In this document: piece after piece, positions 37,340 through 47,432 of the stretch
How positions within the stretch are numbered: the stretch's first letter is position 1
Layout: every line of letters starts with the position of its first letter
Origin: Cherax quadricarinatus
Lineage: Eukaryota > Arthropoda > Malacostraca > Decapoda > Parastacidae
NCBI RefSeq assembly: GCF_038502225.1
Contig: NC_091357.1
Coordinates: 6,391,260 to 6,455,259, forward strand
Reading direction: 5' to 3'
Length of the DNA: 64,000 nucleotides
Position numbers and translations under genes: made by a program
The notes under the pieces: generated by a model
The model's database searches: none
Told to the model about the DNA's origin: nothing
Seen by the model: only the letters and a program-made list of their open reading frames with translations

Positions 37340-37425
37340 AGAAGCCCTGTAGCCGAGGCGGCAGACCAGTGAACCTGTCAATTCCGGGACCACAGTTCGA
37401 GCCTCTCGTCCATCCTTCTATTTAT
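37340..37425 (+). mobile_element. tRNA-derived SINE-like fragment
   Basis: CCTGTAGCCGAGGCGGCAGA resembles an A box and CAGTTCGAGCCTC a B box, about 45 bp apart. No intact cloverleaf. Confidence 0.5.
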
Positions 37426-37644
37426 ACATCCTGTTATTATTCTTGGTCCCGGGGACCGTCAACCAGGTCATACAATGGCATGGTCTCAGATCAGGCAGCA
37501 TAAATTATAAATGTTACAAGAGTACAATATACAGGCAAGTCGAAGAGAAGACAGCAGCTGATGCAGGTACATATTTTCAGGTTACACCTGCTATCTTACG
37601 AGTTTACCTGCGCACGCTTTGAAAGGGTCACTGCCCCCTCTGTC

Positions 37645-37845
37645 CGGTCCCAGACCAGGCTTGCCGATGATCTCATGGACAGCCGCGGGGGACGTCGACC
37701 CTCGGACCCTCCAGGTATGGACCAGGATCTTGGTGCTAGCCGCACGCCGTCCAACGTATGCACCACAACCCAGCCGAGCCTGGCCCATGGCCGGGCTCCT
37801 AGAGTAGTAAGACTCTTGAAACTCGTCAAAAATATAAGGTATCAC
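37645..37845. mobile_element. Mosaic of LINE B (-) and LINE C (+) 3' ends
   Basis: GTCCCAGACCAGGCTTG through CGTCCAACGTATGCACCAC is family B 3' UTR in reverse. It joins directly to GCCTGGCCCATGGCCGGGCT and AGACTCTTGAAACTCGTCAA, the family C 3' end in forward orientation. Confidence 0.65.
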
Positions 37846-38034
37846 CAGGAACCAACTTGAAAGCGACTGAGTCCCTTTCGAAGACAGCCAGGAGTCCAGT
37901 TGTATTTCTAGTTATATATTCAGGGTGGTTACTAAGAAGTCTTGGTCCCTTCAAACTTACCAATTTTTTCCCTGCTGTTCACTGGGAGTATTAGTCAGCA
38001 GCCACCAAGCCTGTCACAGAAAATGATTTGTATG

Positions 38035-38110
38035 TGAAGATTTTAACCAATCTCTCTAGAATTTCCAGGTGTAGATTATGAAGCATCTTTCTCCCATACG
38101 TTTCGGCCCG
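38035..38110 (-). mobile_element. LINE RT C-terminal scrap
   Basis: In reverse, CATAATCTACACCTGGAAAT corresponds to the conserved IIYTWK stretch seen in the family B ORF2 fragment at 47.9 kb. Very short and frameshifted. Confidence 0.4.
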
Positions 38111-38154
38111 ACTATTTGTTCTACAGTATAGCAGACGCTGATGTCCTGAAGGTG

Positions 38155-38288
38155 TACTGTCACCAGCTTGGTAGTACATGTACTGTCACCAGCTTGGTAG
38201 TACATGTACTGTCACCAGCTTGGTAGTACATGTACTGTCACCAGCTTGGTAGTACATGTACTGTCACCAGCTTGGTAGTACATGTATT
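38155..38288. repeat. 26-bp tandem repeat, five copies
   Basis: The unit is TGTACTGTCACCAGCTTGGT plus AGTACA. Its reverse complement resembles the AGTACATGTACCACCCCCAG-CTGG segment of the SINE at 38.46-38.6 kb, so it may have arisen from a SINE tail. Confidence 0.93.
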
Positions 38289-38299
38289 AACCAGGAAAT

Positions 38300-38420
38300 C
38301 GTAATAACACATCTGTTAACAAACCACGGTACGGGTGGGGACTTGAGTTAGAGTTCGTCACGGCCACGCTGGTGGGAGATTCGTCTGTAAAAACTTGCAT
38401 TTGTGGTCACAGTGGTGGCT
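38300..38420 (-). mobile_element. tRNA-derived SINE fragment, inverted copy
   Basis: ACCACGGTACGGGTGGGGA is the reverse complement of TCCCCACCTGTACCGTGGT in the plus copy at 38.55 kb. The head is degraded. Confidence 0.5.
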
Positions 38421-38454
38421 CATGCTAACCTTCCTATGGTGTATAAATATACCT

Positions 38455-38600
38455 AGTTGGATGGATCTTATTGTAGCCAGCTGGCCCAGTGGTTTACGCA
38501 CTGGCCTGGAGTTTTACGACTCCCTCTCAGCGAGTTCAATCCCCACCTGTACCGTGGTTACCAGTACATGTACCACCCCCAGCTGGCTTTAATAAGTAAT
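38455..38600 (+). mobile_element. tRNA-derived SINE
   Basis: CTGGCCCAGTGGTTTACGCA is A-box like and GCGAGTTCAATCCCCACC is B-box like, in tRNA spacing. It is followed by a non-tRNA body (CTGTACCGTGGTTACC). Transcribed by RNA polymerase III in active families; this copy's state is unknown. Confidence 0.65.
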
Positions 38601-39120
38601 TTAAGGAGCAGTTTGGGTTTGTGTGTCATTTATTGAGCTTCAGGATAACCAATGGCTTTCCCAGACAAGCCATTAATACATGTAGCGGCTCCACTGGCCT
38701 GCCAAGCCTTCCAACTAATTGGCGCACCGCCAACCCTAACTCACTATCTGGGGGATTAATCTTGCTGGAATCCCATTACGACCAGAGTGACCGAGACCCC
38801 GGCCAGGTGACGGATGACTCTTGCTCGCTTCACCGCACAGCACGCTCCGTCACCACACGTTCCGTCACCGCTTGCCCTGTCACCATCGCCAGCCTCCAAC
38901 TGCACTGCCATGATTCGTACCATACCGCCATTATTCGAGCCACACCGCCACGCTTCGAATCACACAAAACTACATCGCCATGATCCACAATAAATCACAC
39001 TACCGCACAACCGCGCACTGAACTGTGCCTTCAACATTATAATACAGGAAACGCTGTATAAGAACAGAGGACCCAGGGGACAGTCAGTCCACATGAACTG
39101 TTACAAGACTGTCAGCAATA
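38601..39120. other. Intergenic, no recognised gene
   Basis: Moderately GC-rich. Between 38,840 and 39,010 there are diverged tandem motifs (CCGTCACC; CCGCCA-GATTCGA-TCACAC). The 120-codon open frame overlapping this part has no recognisable domain. Confidence 0.5.
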
Positions 39121-39124
39121 ACCG

Positions 39125-39185
39125 AACCCAAGCCGCGGGGGGCGTTGACCCCCGGAACACCCTCCAGGTAGACTCCAGGCAGGCA
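39125..39185 (+). mobile_element. LINE family B 3' end
   Basis: GCCGCGGGGGGCGTTGACCC, then CCCTCCAGGTAGACTCCAGG matches the family B terminus at 48.25-48.3 kb. Confidence 0.7.
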
Positions 39186-39504
39186 GCTAAGCTGGAACAA
39201 TACCCTCGACCTTGTTCCAGAGGGAACAAAACGCATGGAACACAGAGAACTGGGACTACGACCTAAATGGTGTTCAGACCAACATACAACTGGTCTCAGA
39301 CCAAAACAACGCCCATGACGGAGTGTTCAATAACGTCAACTTTGAACAATAACCGAATTCCTGGTTATCTTTACTTTGATATGCCTTTGACGAGTCTCCA
39401 GAGTAGTTTTTCTTATACATGTGTTTGGTTATTGTGTCAAGAGTATTTAGTATTGTAAGATTATGATTGTATATCATTGTGTTCAAGAATGTGATTTATA
39501 GTGA

Positions 39505-39612
39505 CGGTAATGGATTTATTCACCCTACATTTACTCGCCCTAGATTTATTTGCCCTACAGTTACTCGCACTAGATTTATTCACCCTAGATTTATTCACCC
39601 TAGATTTACTCT
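39505..39612. repeat. Short tandem repeat, about 15-16 bp unit
   Basis: About seven copies of ATTTATTCACCCTAG with TACTCGCCC and TTTGCCC variants. Confidence 0.85.
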
Positions 39613-39740
39613 ACAATAAATATCCTATGACGACGTGATAGTTTTTCCCACCACCAAAATTATACAGTAAAACAATATAGTAATTGCATACGATTATATA
39701 TAATTATACACTATACAATATACCAATTATATACTATATA

Positions 39741-39870
39741 CTTATACCGTGACAGGAACAATACACAAATAACTCGCGTATAAGAGAGAAGTTTATGACG
39801 ATGTTTCGGTGCAAGTCGGTCCGAAACGTTGTTGTAAGCTTTTCTCTCTCTCGCTCTCCTGTGCTCGAGT
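39741..39870 (-). mobile_element. Foldback element F5
   Basis: Short arms around CGATGTTTCGG and CCGAAACGTTG, centre GTGCAAGT. The tail lies on the left: on the minus strand TTGTTCCTGTCACGGTATAA, the same tail as F8 (52.8 kb). Confidence 0.55.
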
Positions 39871-39884
39871 TACGTTTACCTTTC

Positions 39885-40205
39885 GAGAGTTTAACTACTC
39901 TCGGAGCCCAGCCATGGGCCAGGCTCGTCCGGTGCTTGCCTGATCAACCAGGCTGTTGCTGCTGGCTGCCCCCACATATCCATCACAGCCTAGTTGATCT
40001 ATCACCTGGTGAAGATACTTGTCCAGTTTCCTTCTGAAGGCTTCTACACTTGTCCCAGCAGAGTTTCTGATATCTTCTGGTAAGATGTTGAATAGTCTGG
40101 GACCCGGGATGTTGATACAGTGTTCCCTTATTGTCCCCACCGCACCCCTGCTCCTCACTGGGTTTATTTTACACTTCCTCCCACATCTCTCACTTCCAGG
40201 TATAT
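39885..40205 (-). mobile_element. LINE family C, C-terminal RT fragment plus 3' UTR
   Basis: The minus strand encodes GPRLFNILPEDIRNSAGTS and VEAFRRKLDKYLHQVIDQ, preceded by RSRGAVGTIREHCINI. The same fragment type as at 21.4 kb with the same start region. Confidence 0.85.
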
Positions 40206-40339
40206 TTTATCTGTGTATTCAATGCCCTCAGCACGTCACTGCTTTTCGTCTGAGTCATTTTGCGGCGTCTCCCTCGTAGAACCATGAAAAAAAAACTGTA
40301 ATCTCTCTCCCCGACACGCATCTCAACTCTGTGATCTGG

Positions 40340-40450
40340 AACACACACTCGCCCCGCGGGGCAAGCACCAGACGAGCCTGGCCCAAGGCCGGGCTCTGGA
40401 GAGTAAAAATACTCACGGAACTCAAAGGTATATCAAAGGTAGAGACTACA
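40340..40450 (+). mobile_element. LINE family C 3' end
   Basis: GGCAAGCACCAGACGAGCCT, GGCCCAAGGCCGGGCTC and the terminal AAAGGTATATCAAAGGTA form the family C 3' terminus. Confidence 0.75.
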
Positions 40451-40539
40451 GATAAACTCATGGAAGACCCTTTAAGCTATATAGGCTAATTTTGTAGTCT
40501 CTTGCTTCCATACGGATATATTTGGGAAGAAAATACCAG

Positions 40540-40650
40540 CGTAGCCTGGGTGACCAGGCAAGCACCAGACGAGCCTGGCCCATGGCTGGGCTCCGAGAGT
40601 AGCAAGACTCTCGAAACTCATCAAAGGTATATCAAAGGTAAGGTACCGGG
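40540..40650 (+). mobile_element. LINE family C 3' end
   Basis: Second copy 200 bp on: AGGCAAGCACCAGACGAGCC, GACTCTCGAAACTCATC and again AAAGGTATATCAAAGGTA, a duplicated terminal decamer-like tail. Confidence 0.75.
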
Positions 40651-40716
40651 TCAACTTTAATTCCATCAAAACATTTGCCACTTCAGTGATGATAAGTTGA
40701 CAGGTTATATACAAGG

Positions 40717-41000
40717 GGTGTAGAATTAGACACATCTGCAACATCTGGGTATCTTTATTGTAGACGTTTCGCCATCCAGTGGCTTTATCAATACAAATTC
40801 AAGGACATAATAAGAAACCTGTAGAACTATATACAAAAGACGAGGTAATCTGTCCCTCAGCTGATGGTATATAGTTGTACAGTCTTCCCATTATGTCCTT
40901 GTATTGATAGTCACTGGATGGCGTCTACAATAAAGATACCCAGATGTTGCACGTGTGTCTAATTCTTCACATCGTGTCGGTATTGTATACCATACATGTA
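40717..41000 (+). mobile_element. Foldback element F6
   Basis: The left arm (from GAATTAGACACATCTGC) carries, on the minus strand, TTGATAA, A, GCCA-CTGGA-TGGC and GAAAC (40766-40791). The right arm has the matching stem but has lost the GAAA bases (GGATGGCGTCTACAAT). The tail is GTC (40976-40978) followed by GGTAT-TGT-ATACC (40979-40991). No clear target-site duplication. Confidence 0.7.
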
Positions 41001-41037
41001 TAACGAAAGGCGTATATTCTTGTATGGTGATGAGATG

Positions 41038-42176
41038 GTTATACACTCGGCGGCACCAACCACACACTCGGCGGCACCAACCACACACTCGGCGGCACCA
41101 ACCACACACTCGGCGGCACCAACCACACACTCGGCAGCACCAACCACACACTCGGCAGCACCAACCACACACTCGGCGGCACCAACCACACACTCGGCGG
41201 CACCAACCACACACTCGGCAGCACCAACCACACACTCGGCAGCACCAACCACACACTCGGCGGCACCAACCACACACTCGGCAGCACCAACCACACACTC
41301 GGCAGCACCAACCACACACTCGGCGGCACCAACCACACACTCGGCGGCACCAACCACACACTCGGTGGCACCAACCACACACTCGGCAGCACCAACCACA
41401 CACTCGGCAGCACCAACCACGCATTCGGCGGCACCAACCACACACTCGGCGGCACCAACCACACACTCGGCAGCACCAACCACACACTCGGCAGCACCAA
41501 CCACACACTCGGCGGCACCAACCACACACTCGGCGGCACCAACCACACACTCGGCGGCACCAACCACACACTCGGCGGCACCAACCACACACTCGGCAGC
41601 ACCAACCACACACTCGGCAGCACCAACCACGCATTCGGCGGCACCAACCACACACTCGGTGGCACCAACCACACACTCGGCAGCACCAACCACACACTCG
41701 GCAGCACCAACCACGCATTCGGCGGCACCAACCACACACTCGGCGGCACCAACCACACACTCGGCAGCACCAACCACACACTCGGCAGCACCAACCACGC
41801 ATTCGGCGGCACCAACCACACACTCGGCGGCACCAACCACACACTCGGCAGCACCAACCACGCATTCGGCAGCACCAACCACGCATTCGGCGGCACCAAC
41901 CACGCATTCGGCGGCACCAACCACGCATTCGGCGGCACCAACCACACACTCGGCGGCACCAACCACACACTCGGCGGCACCAACCACACACTCGGCAGCA
42001 CCAACCACGCATTCGGCGGCACCAACCACACACTCGGCGGCACCAACCACACACTCGGCAGCACCAACCACACACTCGGCAGCACCAACCACGCATTCGG
42101 CGGCACCAACCACACACTCGGCAGCACCAACCACACACTCGGCAGCACCAACCACGCACTCGGCGGCACCAACCAC
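41038..42176. repeat. Minisatellite, 21-bp unit, about 54 copies
   Basis: The unit is CTCGGCGGCACCAACCACACA. G/A variation at one site (GGCGGC/GGCAGC) and ACACTC/GCATTC variants are scattered. The period equals seven codons, so one plus frame reads (TTHSAAP)n from an ATG at 40,996. Four other frames are also open, there is no signal peptide or domain, and the start lies in foldback-flanking DNA; coding is unsupported. Confidence 0.97.
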
Positions 42177-42334
42177 ATGGTGTAAAGGGGTCAAAAGGAA
42201 AGCCGGTGAAAAGGATGATGGATGCCTTAAACTATAAATAACAGGAAGAGGGGAGAGAGGAAGGGAAATAGAAAGGGAAGAAATATGAGGGGGAAAAAGA
42301 GGGTAAACATACCTGCGATCGGTTTCACGGGTAC

Positions 42335-42600
42335 TCTTACCTTTGTTGGCTGCCTTGGTGAACCAGGCTGTTGATGCTGGCAGCCAGCTGGCCCTCACAG
42401 CCTGGTTGATCTGGCACCTGGTGTAGGTAGTAATCCAGCTTTCTCGTGAAAACTTCTACACTAGTTCCAGCAATATTTCTGGCATCTGCTGATAGCAGGT
42501 TGAAGAGTCTTGGACCCCGCATGTTGACACCGTGCCCACGGCTCCCCTGCTTCCCACTGGTTTATTGCACATTTCTTCCCATATCTCTCACTTCATTATG
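42335..42600 (-). mobile_element. LINE family C, C-terminal RT fragment
   Basis: The minus strand encodes RGPRLFNLLSADARNIAGTS and VEVFTRKLDYYLHQVPDQPG, a diverged family C C-terminus. A small deletion removes the GAIGT-like upstream part. Confidence 0.8.
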
Positions 42601-42639
42601 TTATGGCTGTGTAGATTGGGGATCCAAGACTCAACTATT

Positions 42640-43200
42640 CTCCATGTATACATTATCACATCTTACTCTCTTCTCTCCCTGTCTTGTTCTCTCGTCTCTC
42701 TCTCTCCTTTACCTTTCACTGTTTTATCTCTTTCATATATCTTTCATCTCTATTATCTCTTATTTCCTTTATCCCTATTCTCTGTCTCTCTGCCTGTGTA
42801 CCGCGTTACTCTCAACGCCTCCGTAATGCGATCAGAGTGGTTCAGTAGCTGAGACAGACATGATCTTCCTCCGGTGATCTCTCACACTGGTCTGCCTTTA
42901 CAAGTTGTGTTCCTTAACACAACTGGCCGGGCCACCTCTTGGAAAAGGCCGGGGCCGGGCGCTTGTACCGGCGAATCTACAACCGAACATCAACACAACT
43001 CAACCTGCCGCCCCATCCTCTAAAGACTTACCATCTAGCCTGTAAAGGAGCTTGCTGGCTTCTCCCAGCACCAACAGTAATCAAAGCCAGAGTTCTTGTT
43101 TCCCTAGCTATGTAAGACAGAGTATTCAGTACTGTGTCTTATTTCCAGCTTACCACTAAAATTAAAATATTCTGACAAAAAAAAATCCATTTTTTTCAAC
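42640..43200. other. Intergenic, pyrimidine-rich then mixed
   Basis: CTCT-rich DNA to 42,800, then mixed sequence with GGCCGGGCCACC and AAGGCCGGGGCCGGGC. No gene recognised. Confidence 0.5.
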
Positions 43201-43206
43201 AGTTAA

Positions 43207-43208
<2 letters not shown>

Positions 43209-43259
<51 letters not shown>
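43209..43259. repeat. (CA)n microsatellite
   Basis: About 50 bp of CA. It is followed (43,330-43,510) by diverged CA/CG-rich sequence with two ~60-bp related blocks (CACGCAAGTG-ACACT-TGCGTG). Confidence 0.97.
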
Positions 43260-43262
<3 letters not shown>

Positions 43263-43680
43263 TCCTGTCTTCGTCTGCGACAATTATTTCTTTTCCTCCC
43301 TTTTCTAAACGTCTGTTAATAATGATAATTACACACACAGAAAGATACACGCACGCACATGTATGCACGCAAGTGCACACTGCGTGCAGATACGCTTCCT
43401 GCCCAAGCGTGTACACACGCACGGGCGCCCACGCAAGTGTACACTCTGCGTGTAGACGCATTTCCTGCCTAGTGTGTAGACAACGGAACAAGTGTGTACA
43501 CGCATGCGTGAACGTCACACCAACCCTGTCTTGGAGGAAGGGATGAACGAGAGGAGGGAGGAGAGGGAAGGAGGGAGAAATGGACGGAAGAGGGAGGGAT
43601 GAATGGACCGGGGAAGGAAGGAGGGAGAAATGAATGATGGGGGAGGATTTTTTAAAAAATCATATTTGACAACTCTTACG

Positions 43681-43682
<2 letters not shown>

Positions 43683-43735
<53 letters not shown>
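43683..43735. repeat. (CA)n microsatellite
   Basis: About 52 bp of CA repeats after a purine-rich GGGAGGA stretch (43,535-43,650). Confidence 0.98.
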
Positions 43736-43737
<2 letters not shown>

Positions 43738-43974
43738 GCCAGGAGCTGAGACTCGACCCCTGCAACTACAACTAGGTGAGTACACGGTCTACAATTGAAC
43801 CTTCACATCACGTACAAATTCAATCAAACACCTCAATTATTGTGACCGCCTGAAGTACCTGGAATGTAAGCCATAATTTACACATGAAAAAATCGGGACA
43901 GAGTTTGATATCTCTATTGTGCATTCCATAACAGTACTGATTACTCAGGTTACCATCATAAACGTAATTTTTAA

Positions 43975-44110
43975 AAGAAGTGGACCGGTAAGCCAGCAGA
44001 AGGCTTCGATCAGATGACCAAAAGTTCCAACTGCGGATCATCATATGACTAAGACCCGCGTCAGGAAACACTAGTCCTGTTTCCTGACACCTTACCTGAC
44101 CTAACCTCCA
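43975..44110 (+). mobile_element. Dispersed repeat family D, copy 1
   Basis: About 130 bp ending in an inverted repeat GTCAGGAAAC (44060-44069) / GTTTCCTGAC (44079-44088), then ACCTTACCTGACCTAACCT. Copies also at 46.0 kb and, inverted, 48.3 kb. Function and class unknown. Confidence 0.7.
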
Positions 44111-44214
44111 TAACCATCCTATGGACGAAGTCGGAGGTTTGAAGACACACATAATGGGTTCGATAGTGAAGGGACTGATCTCAAATCTACGCACTGTAAT
44201 GACTCCTTACGTCA

Positions 44215-44530
44215 GCTACAGGCTCGCCAGATGATGCTTAATGGGATGTTAAGCCTATTTATTGGTAATCCCCCTGAAAACGAACAGTCTTGGACCCCAG
44301 ACACTTATTGCCTTATCTTTTAGTGTACTCCTGGCACTCTTGATTTCATAGGGAGTGATTTCAGTGCGCAAATTTGGGACCAGTCCCTCTAGGATTTTCC
44401 AGGTGTAAATTATTATGTACCTTCATCGCCTGCGCTCCATGGAGTACTGGTCAAAGGACTTCAAACATTCCCAATAAATAAGGTGCTTGACTGAACTAAT
44501 ACGTTCAGATTTGCAATCTCGCCTGCGTGT
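44215..44530 (-). pseudogene. LINE family B ORF2 C-terminal fragment
   Basis: The minus strand reads, with a stop and small gaps, RYIIIYTWKILEGLVPNL, TEITPYE and ISVWGPRLF, closely like the 47.4-48.1 kb fragment. No catalytic part remains. Confidence 0.75.
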
Positions 44531-44589
44531 ATATATCCTCTCGATATATGGTGCAAAATACTTTAGTGAGTAGTTCAAGTAACCCAAGT

Positions 44590-44710
44590 GTTAAGGGACC
44601 AAGACTTTTTTATTCTCCTCTCACATATCAAGGAACTCACAGCTCTAGCTGTCTTCAAGAATTAACTTAACATGGTACTCTATTTCCTGATCAGCCGGGA
44701 TGCGGTGCCA
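44590..44710 (+). mobile_element. LINE ORF2 C-terminal scrap
   Basis: GGACCAAGACTTTTTTATTC (GPRLFYS) followed by CTAGCTGTCTTCAAGAA (LAVFK) and TCCTGATCAGCCGGGATG resembles a LINE C-terminus and 3' UTR. Frameshifted. Confidence 0.5.
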
Positions 44711-44734
44711 GGATATGGATAGTATAGACAGCAC

Positions 44735-44815
44735 TAACAGCCATCTTCATTTCACTGCTACACCTGCTGCCTCTGTATTTGACTGACGAAGCCTACTGTG
44801 TTGCAGAGGTCTGAA
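44735..44815 (+). mobile_element. Foldback arm remnant
   Basis: TGTATTTGACTGACGAAGCC then TACTGTGT resembles the right arm of F4/F9, but the stem partner and GAAAC are lost. Confidence 0.45.
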
Positions 44816-44904
44816 CTGTGCTCACACTGCAACACAATTGTCCTCAAAGATTTGTTAAGTCATACCATGAATTAAGGAAAGACCCTGGACTTCAGCTTAC
44901 GAAA

Positions 44905-45010
44905 CAGACAAAGCAAATGCAATAGTAATTATGGACAAGGTGGATTATAGTGGAAAAATGAACATGTTATTAGAAGACGGGGGAACTTACGTGCCTCTTA
45001 ATCATCAACT
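44905..45010 (+). pseudogene. Penelope-like element reverse transcriptase fragment
   Basis: A reading frame through 44,905-45,010 gives ETDKANAIVIMDKVDYSGKM then NMLLEDGGTYVPL. The DKxN-VIMDK-DY--KM--LL-D--TY pattern is, from memory, typical of the N-terminal RT region of Penelope-like retroelements. Downstream the frame continues to 45,182 without recognisable motifs, so only ~35 residues are preserved. Conclusion by recognition only; a protein search would settle it. Confidence 0.6.
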
Positions 45011-45189
45011 TGTGGTGGTGACTGTGAAAATAATGACTGTGTGGCTGGTAACTGGTTACTCTGGCTGTAACAGGTTATGTAACATAGGTATCTGCGCAGT
45101 AACAATAACAAGGAGGGTACAGAGAGGGTACTCAACAAGCGCCACTACAATCGCTTGTACCAACACTCGATCAAAACAGTGAAAACAAG

Positions 45190-45780
45190 CCTCCGGTTAT
45201 TGAGGTATACCCAATTATACAGTTACGCAGTTATAGAAGTACGCAGTTAGAGGCTCGGCAAACAAACTTTACGTGTCAACATTTCCTGCCCAAGGCGCCC
45301 AGCCTACCCTCCTCCCCACACACGTTTACCCCAGAAACCACAACCAAAGACGCTGGAACAAGCAAGGATCCCCTTCAACCAACAACAACTGAACACGAGT
45401 CCTTTCTCCCCCTCCTACTGACACGAGGACCCAGTCCACTGATCATGACACAAATAGACGAAACCCTCGACAGACTCCATGTTCAACAATCTGACGGAGA
45501 TCACCCAAGGACCTGATAAGTTCCGTAATGAAGCCGACCCTTCACACGAGTCTTGCACAGTAACACAGATCATACATATTTCTGGGAAACGAGTCTTGTA
45601 CAGCAACACAAATCATACAAATTTCAGAAGCTAAGTTGGCATCTTACCCATGCACAAAGTGTCACAACTTACCTATGTAAGATGACAGGTAGATCTTACA
45701 ACTGATAGTCAGTATACACACACCTCTGCTTTCCCATGTGTTTCTTAGTGGCTCTTAATTCTCTAATATTAATTTTCCAA
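45190..45780. other. Intergenic, no recognised gene
   Basis: Mixed composition. A short internal repeat (CAAATCATACA/CAGATCATACA near 45,565 and 45,608). No domain seen in any frame. Confidence 0.5.
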
Positions 45781-45784
45781 CCCA

Positions 45785-45920
45785 GTAAGCCGGGTCTGAG
45801 ACTGGATCCTGTGGAACACAGACCCCAGAACCACCAACAGATAACCTGTTCTTGAGTCCAGGGGGTTGTTGGTACTGGCAACTAGCATTCCAACGTGTGC
45901 ACCACAGCTAGGCTGATCAG
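45785..45920 (-). mobile_element. LINE family B 3' UTR fragment
   Basis: In reverse it matches GGCCTGGTCTCAGACC-like and CAACGTGTGCACCACAGC-like segments of the family B 3' UTR, with heavy divergence. Confidence 0.5.
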
Positions 45921-46039
45921 GAAATTTATTAGGTTTCGCCTTTAAGACAGAGCCACTGATTAATTTTAAAATAATACAAAATACCATTAGCACTGAAACT
46001 CTAGAATCTGATGGATATAATCATAATTATAGTTTTTAA

Positions 46040-46165
46040 AGAGGTGGACGCGTAAGCCAGTGGAAGGCCTCAGTCAGATGACCAAAATTTCCAGTTGTGG
46101 GTTATCATAGGACTAAGACTCGTATCAGGAAACACTTGTTCTGTTTCCTGACAAACCGAATCTGA
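46040..46165 (+). mobile_element. Dispersed repeat family D, copy 2
   Basis: GTGGACGCGTAAGCCAGTGG to the palindromic end (ATCAGGAAAC / GTTTCCTGAC, 46124-46151). Confidence 0.7.
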
Positions 46166-46599
46166 CAAACTCCGAATATTATGAACAAAGAGCTTAAAAT
46201 CTGGGAAGAGGGAGAGAAATGGTGCAAAACGTAAACATAAGCGAAACACACCACACAGCGGGCAAAAAAAAAAAACCTTCTGAGAGTGCGAAACGTGAAA
46301 AATCTCGGTGCACTTCATCTGTACAAGAGTTGCCTTCAGGGAAGACACCTGAGGGTGTGACAAGCGCGGACACAGCCCCACCTCACACAGGCAGCAGCAG
46401 CAGCAGCAGCAGCACAAAAACTACACACTGGTCGCGCTATCATGACACATCATAAAAGCCTGGAGTATTTTTCTTTATAATAATAAAAAAAAAAGAAAAA
46501 AAGGAGCTTACCATTGATGGGAAGCCGCGAAGTTGAGCGCGCAGCTGCACACGACTTTCGAGCAGGTTTGAAGGTCGTAACGCCAACACGACTCTGGAC

Positions 46600-46740
46600 A
46601 AAGTCGAGTATGCACCATTAAGACACTTATCGGCACATTTCTCCCTGCTTAGAGCTTTTACGAGTCATGACCTGGAGAAGCTCTAACCAGGGAGAAACGT
46701 TGTACCGATAAAGACTCGTTTTGAAGACTCACTTTTGTCT
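46600..46740. mobile_element. Degenerate foldback element F7
   Basis: CTTATCGGCACATTTCTCCC on the left and CAGGGAGAAACGTTGTACCG then ATAAAG on the right are imperfect inverted repeats. Between them, AGCTTTT and AGCTCTAACC. Core motif degraded (CTGGAGA). Confidence 0.5.
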
Positions 46741-47119
46741 ACCAATCTTAAAAGCACCGAATTGCTGCTCCTACGTCACAGTGGCAAAAATCACAACCAC
46801 AGTGAAAAGCCATTAAGATGGAGATGTGATCTCGGGATAACCTAGTAATGTCAAACACACTGACTTGCTTCTGATCGAGAGAGAGATCCACTAGTTATCA
46901 CACGGAAACCAATTTGCTTAATCAAATTGGTCCATTAAGTCTCACACAACCGAAAATCGTGGGGACTCTTCCTTTGCGGAAAACACACCAGCACTTAGAA
47001 GTTTGAAGTCAATCAGAAGATGGATTCGAGTCCAGCTATTGCATAGAATACAACAAAATTGGCACCTACACAGCCTAACCCCCCCCCCCAAAAAAATAAA
47101 GATGCATCAGGCATCAAAA

Positions 47120-47250
47120 ATAAACCCGTAGGGGCCATATAGCACCCGGGGAACGAGAAGCGTTTATATTCGACCCATGAACAAGTCCAGTTCCTTGGAT
47201 CAAGTTCCTCCCAGCAGTGTCAAGGAAATTTTCCTATGGGAAGGTTATAT
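47120..47250 (+). mobile_element. SINE-like dispersed repeat
   Basis: AAACCCGTAGGGGCCATATA, CCAGTTCCTTGGATCAAGTT and AGTGTCAAGGAAATTTTCCT align with 57,572-57,705. No pol III boxes seen. Confidence 0.6.
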
Positions 47251-47432
47251 TAAACTGAAGAGAGGAACCCGCACTTGCCAATTACTGCATCAACCTTCCT
47301 CTGGTTATACTTCACCTGGGCTGTAAGTTTGAAACCGATCAGGTAAGATGTTCTGAAGCTATAATTGAAAGCCCTAACGAGCGCTGGTACAAAATCGTAC
47401 GGAAATACAGAAACGTCATAAAAAAGTTGTTT

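Noticed and set aside
36695..37393. Minus-strand SQTSPVPS repeat protein
   Set aside because: Period is a multiple of three so any frame stays open; the start falls within a SINE-like fragment.
37561..37860. Possible small genes on both strands
   Set aside because: The interval is a mosaic of LINE B and LINE C 3' UTR ends.
40996..42237. (TTHSAAP)n open frame resembling a mucin-like protein
   Set aside because: Five frames over the same 21-bp array are open; the ATG lies in DNA next to a foldback tail and no secretion signal is present.
46219..46455. Short frame with a CAG run (46,391-46,413) as a polyglutamine/serine gene
   Set aside because: Only about seven CAG units, no conserved flanking domain, no splice context.
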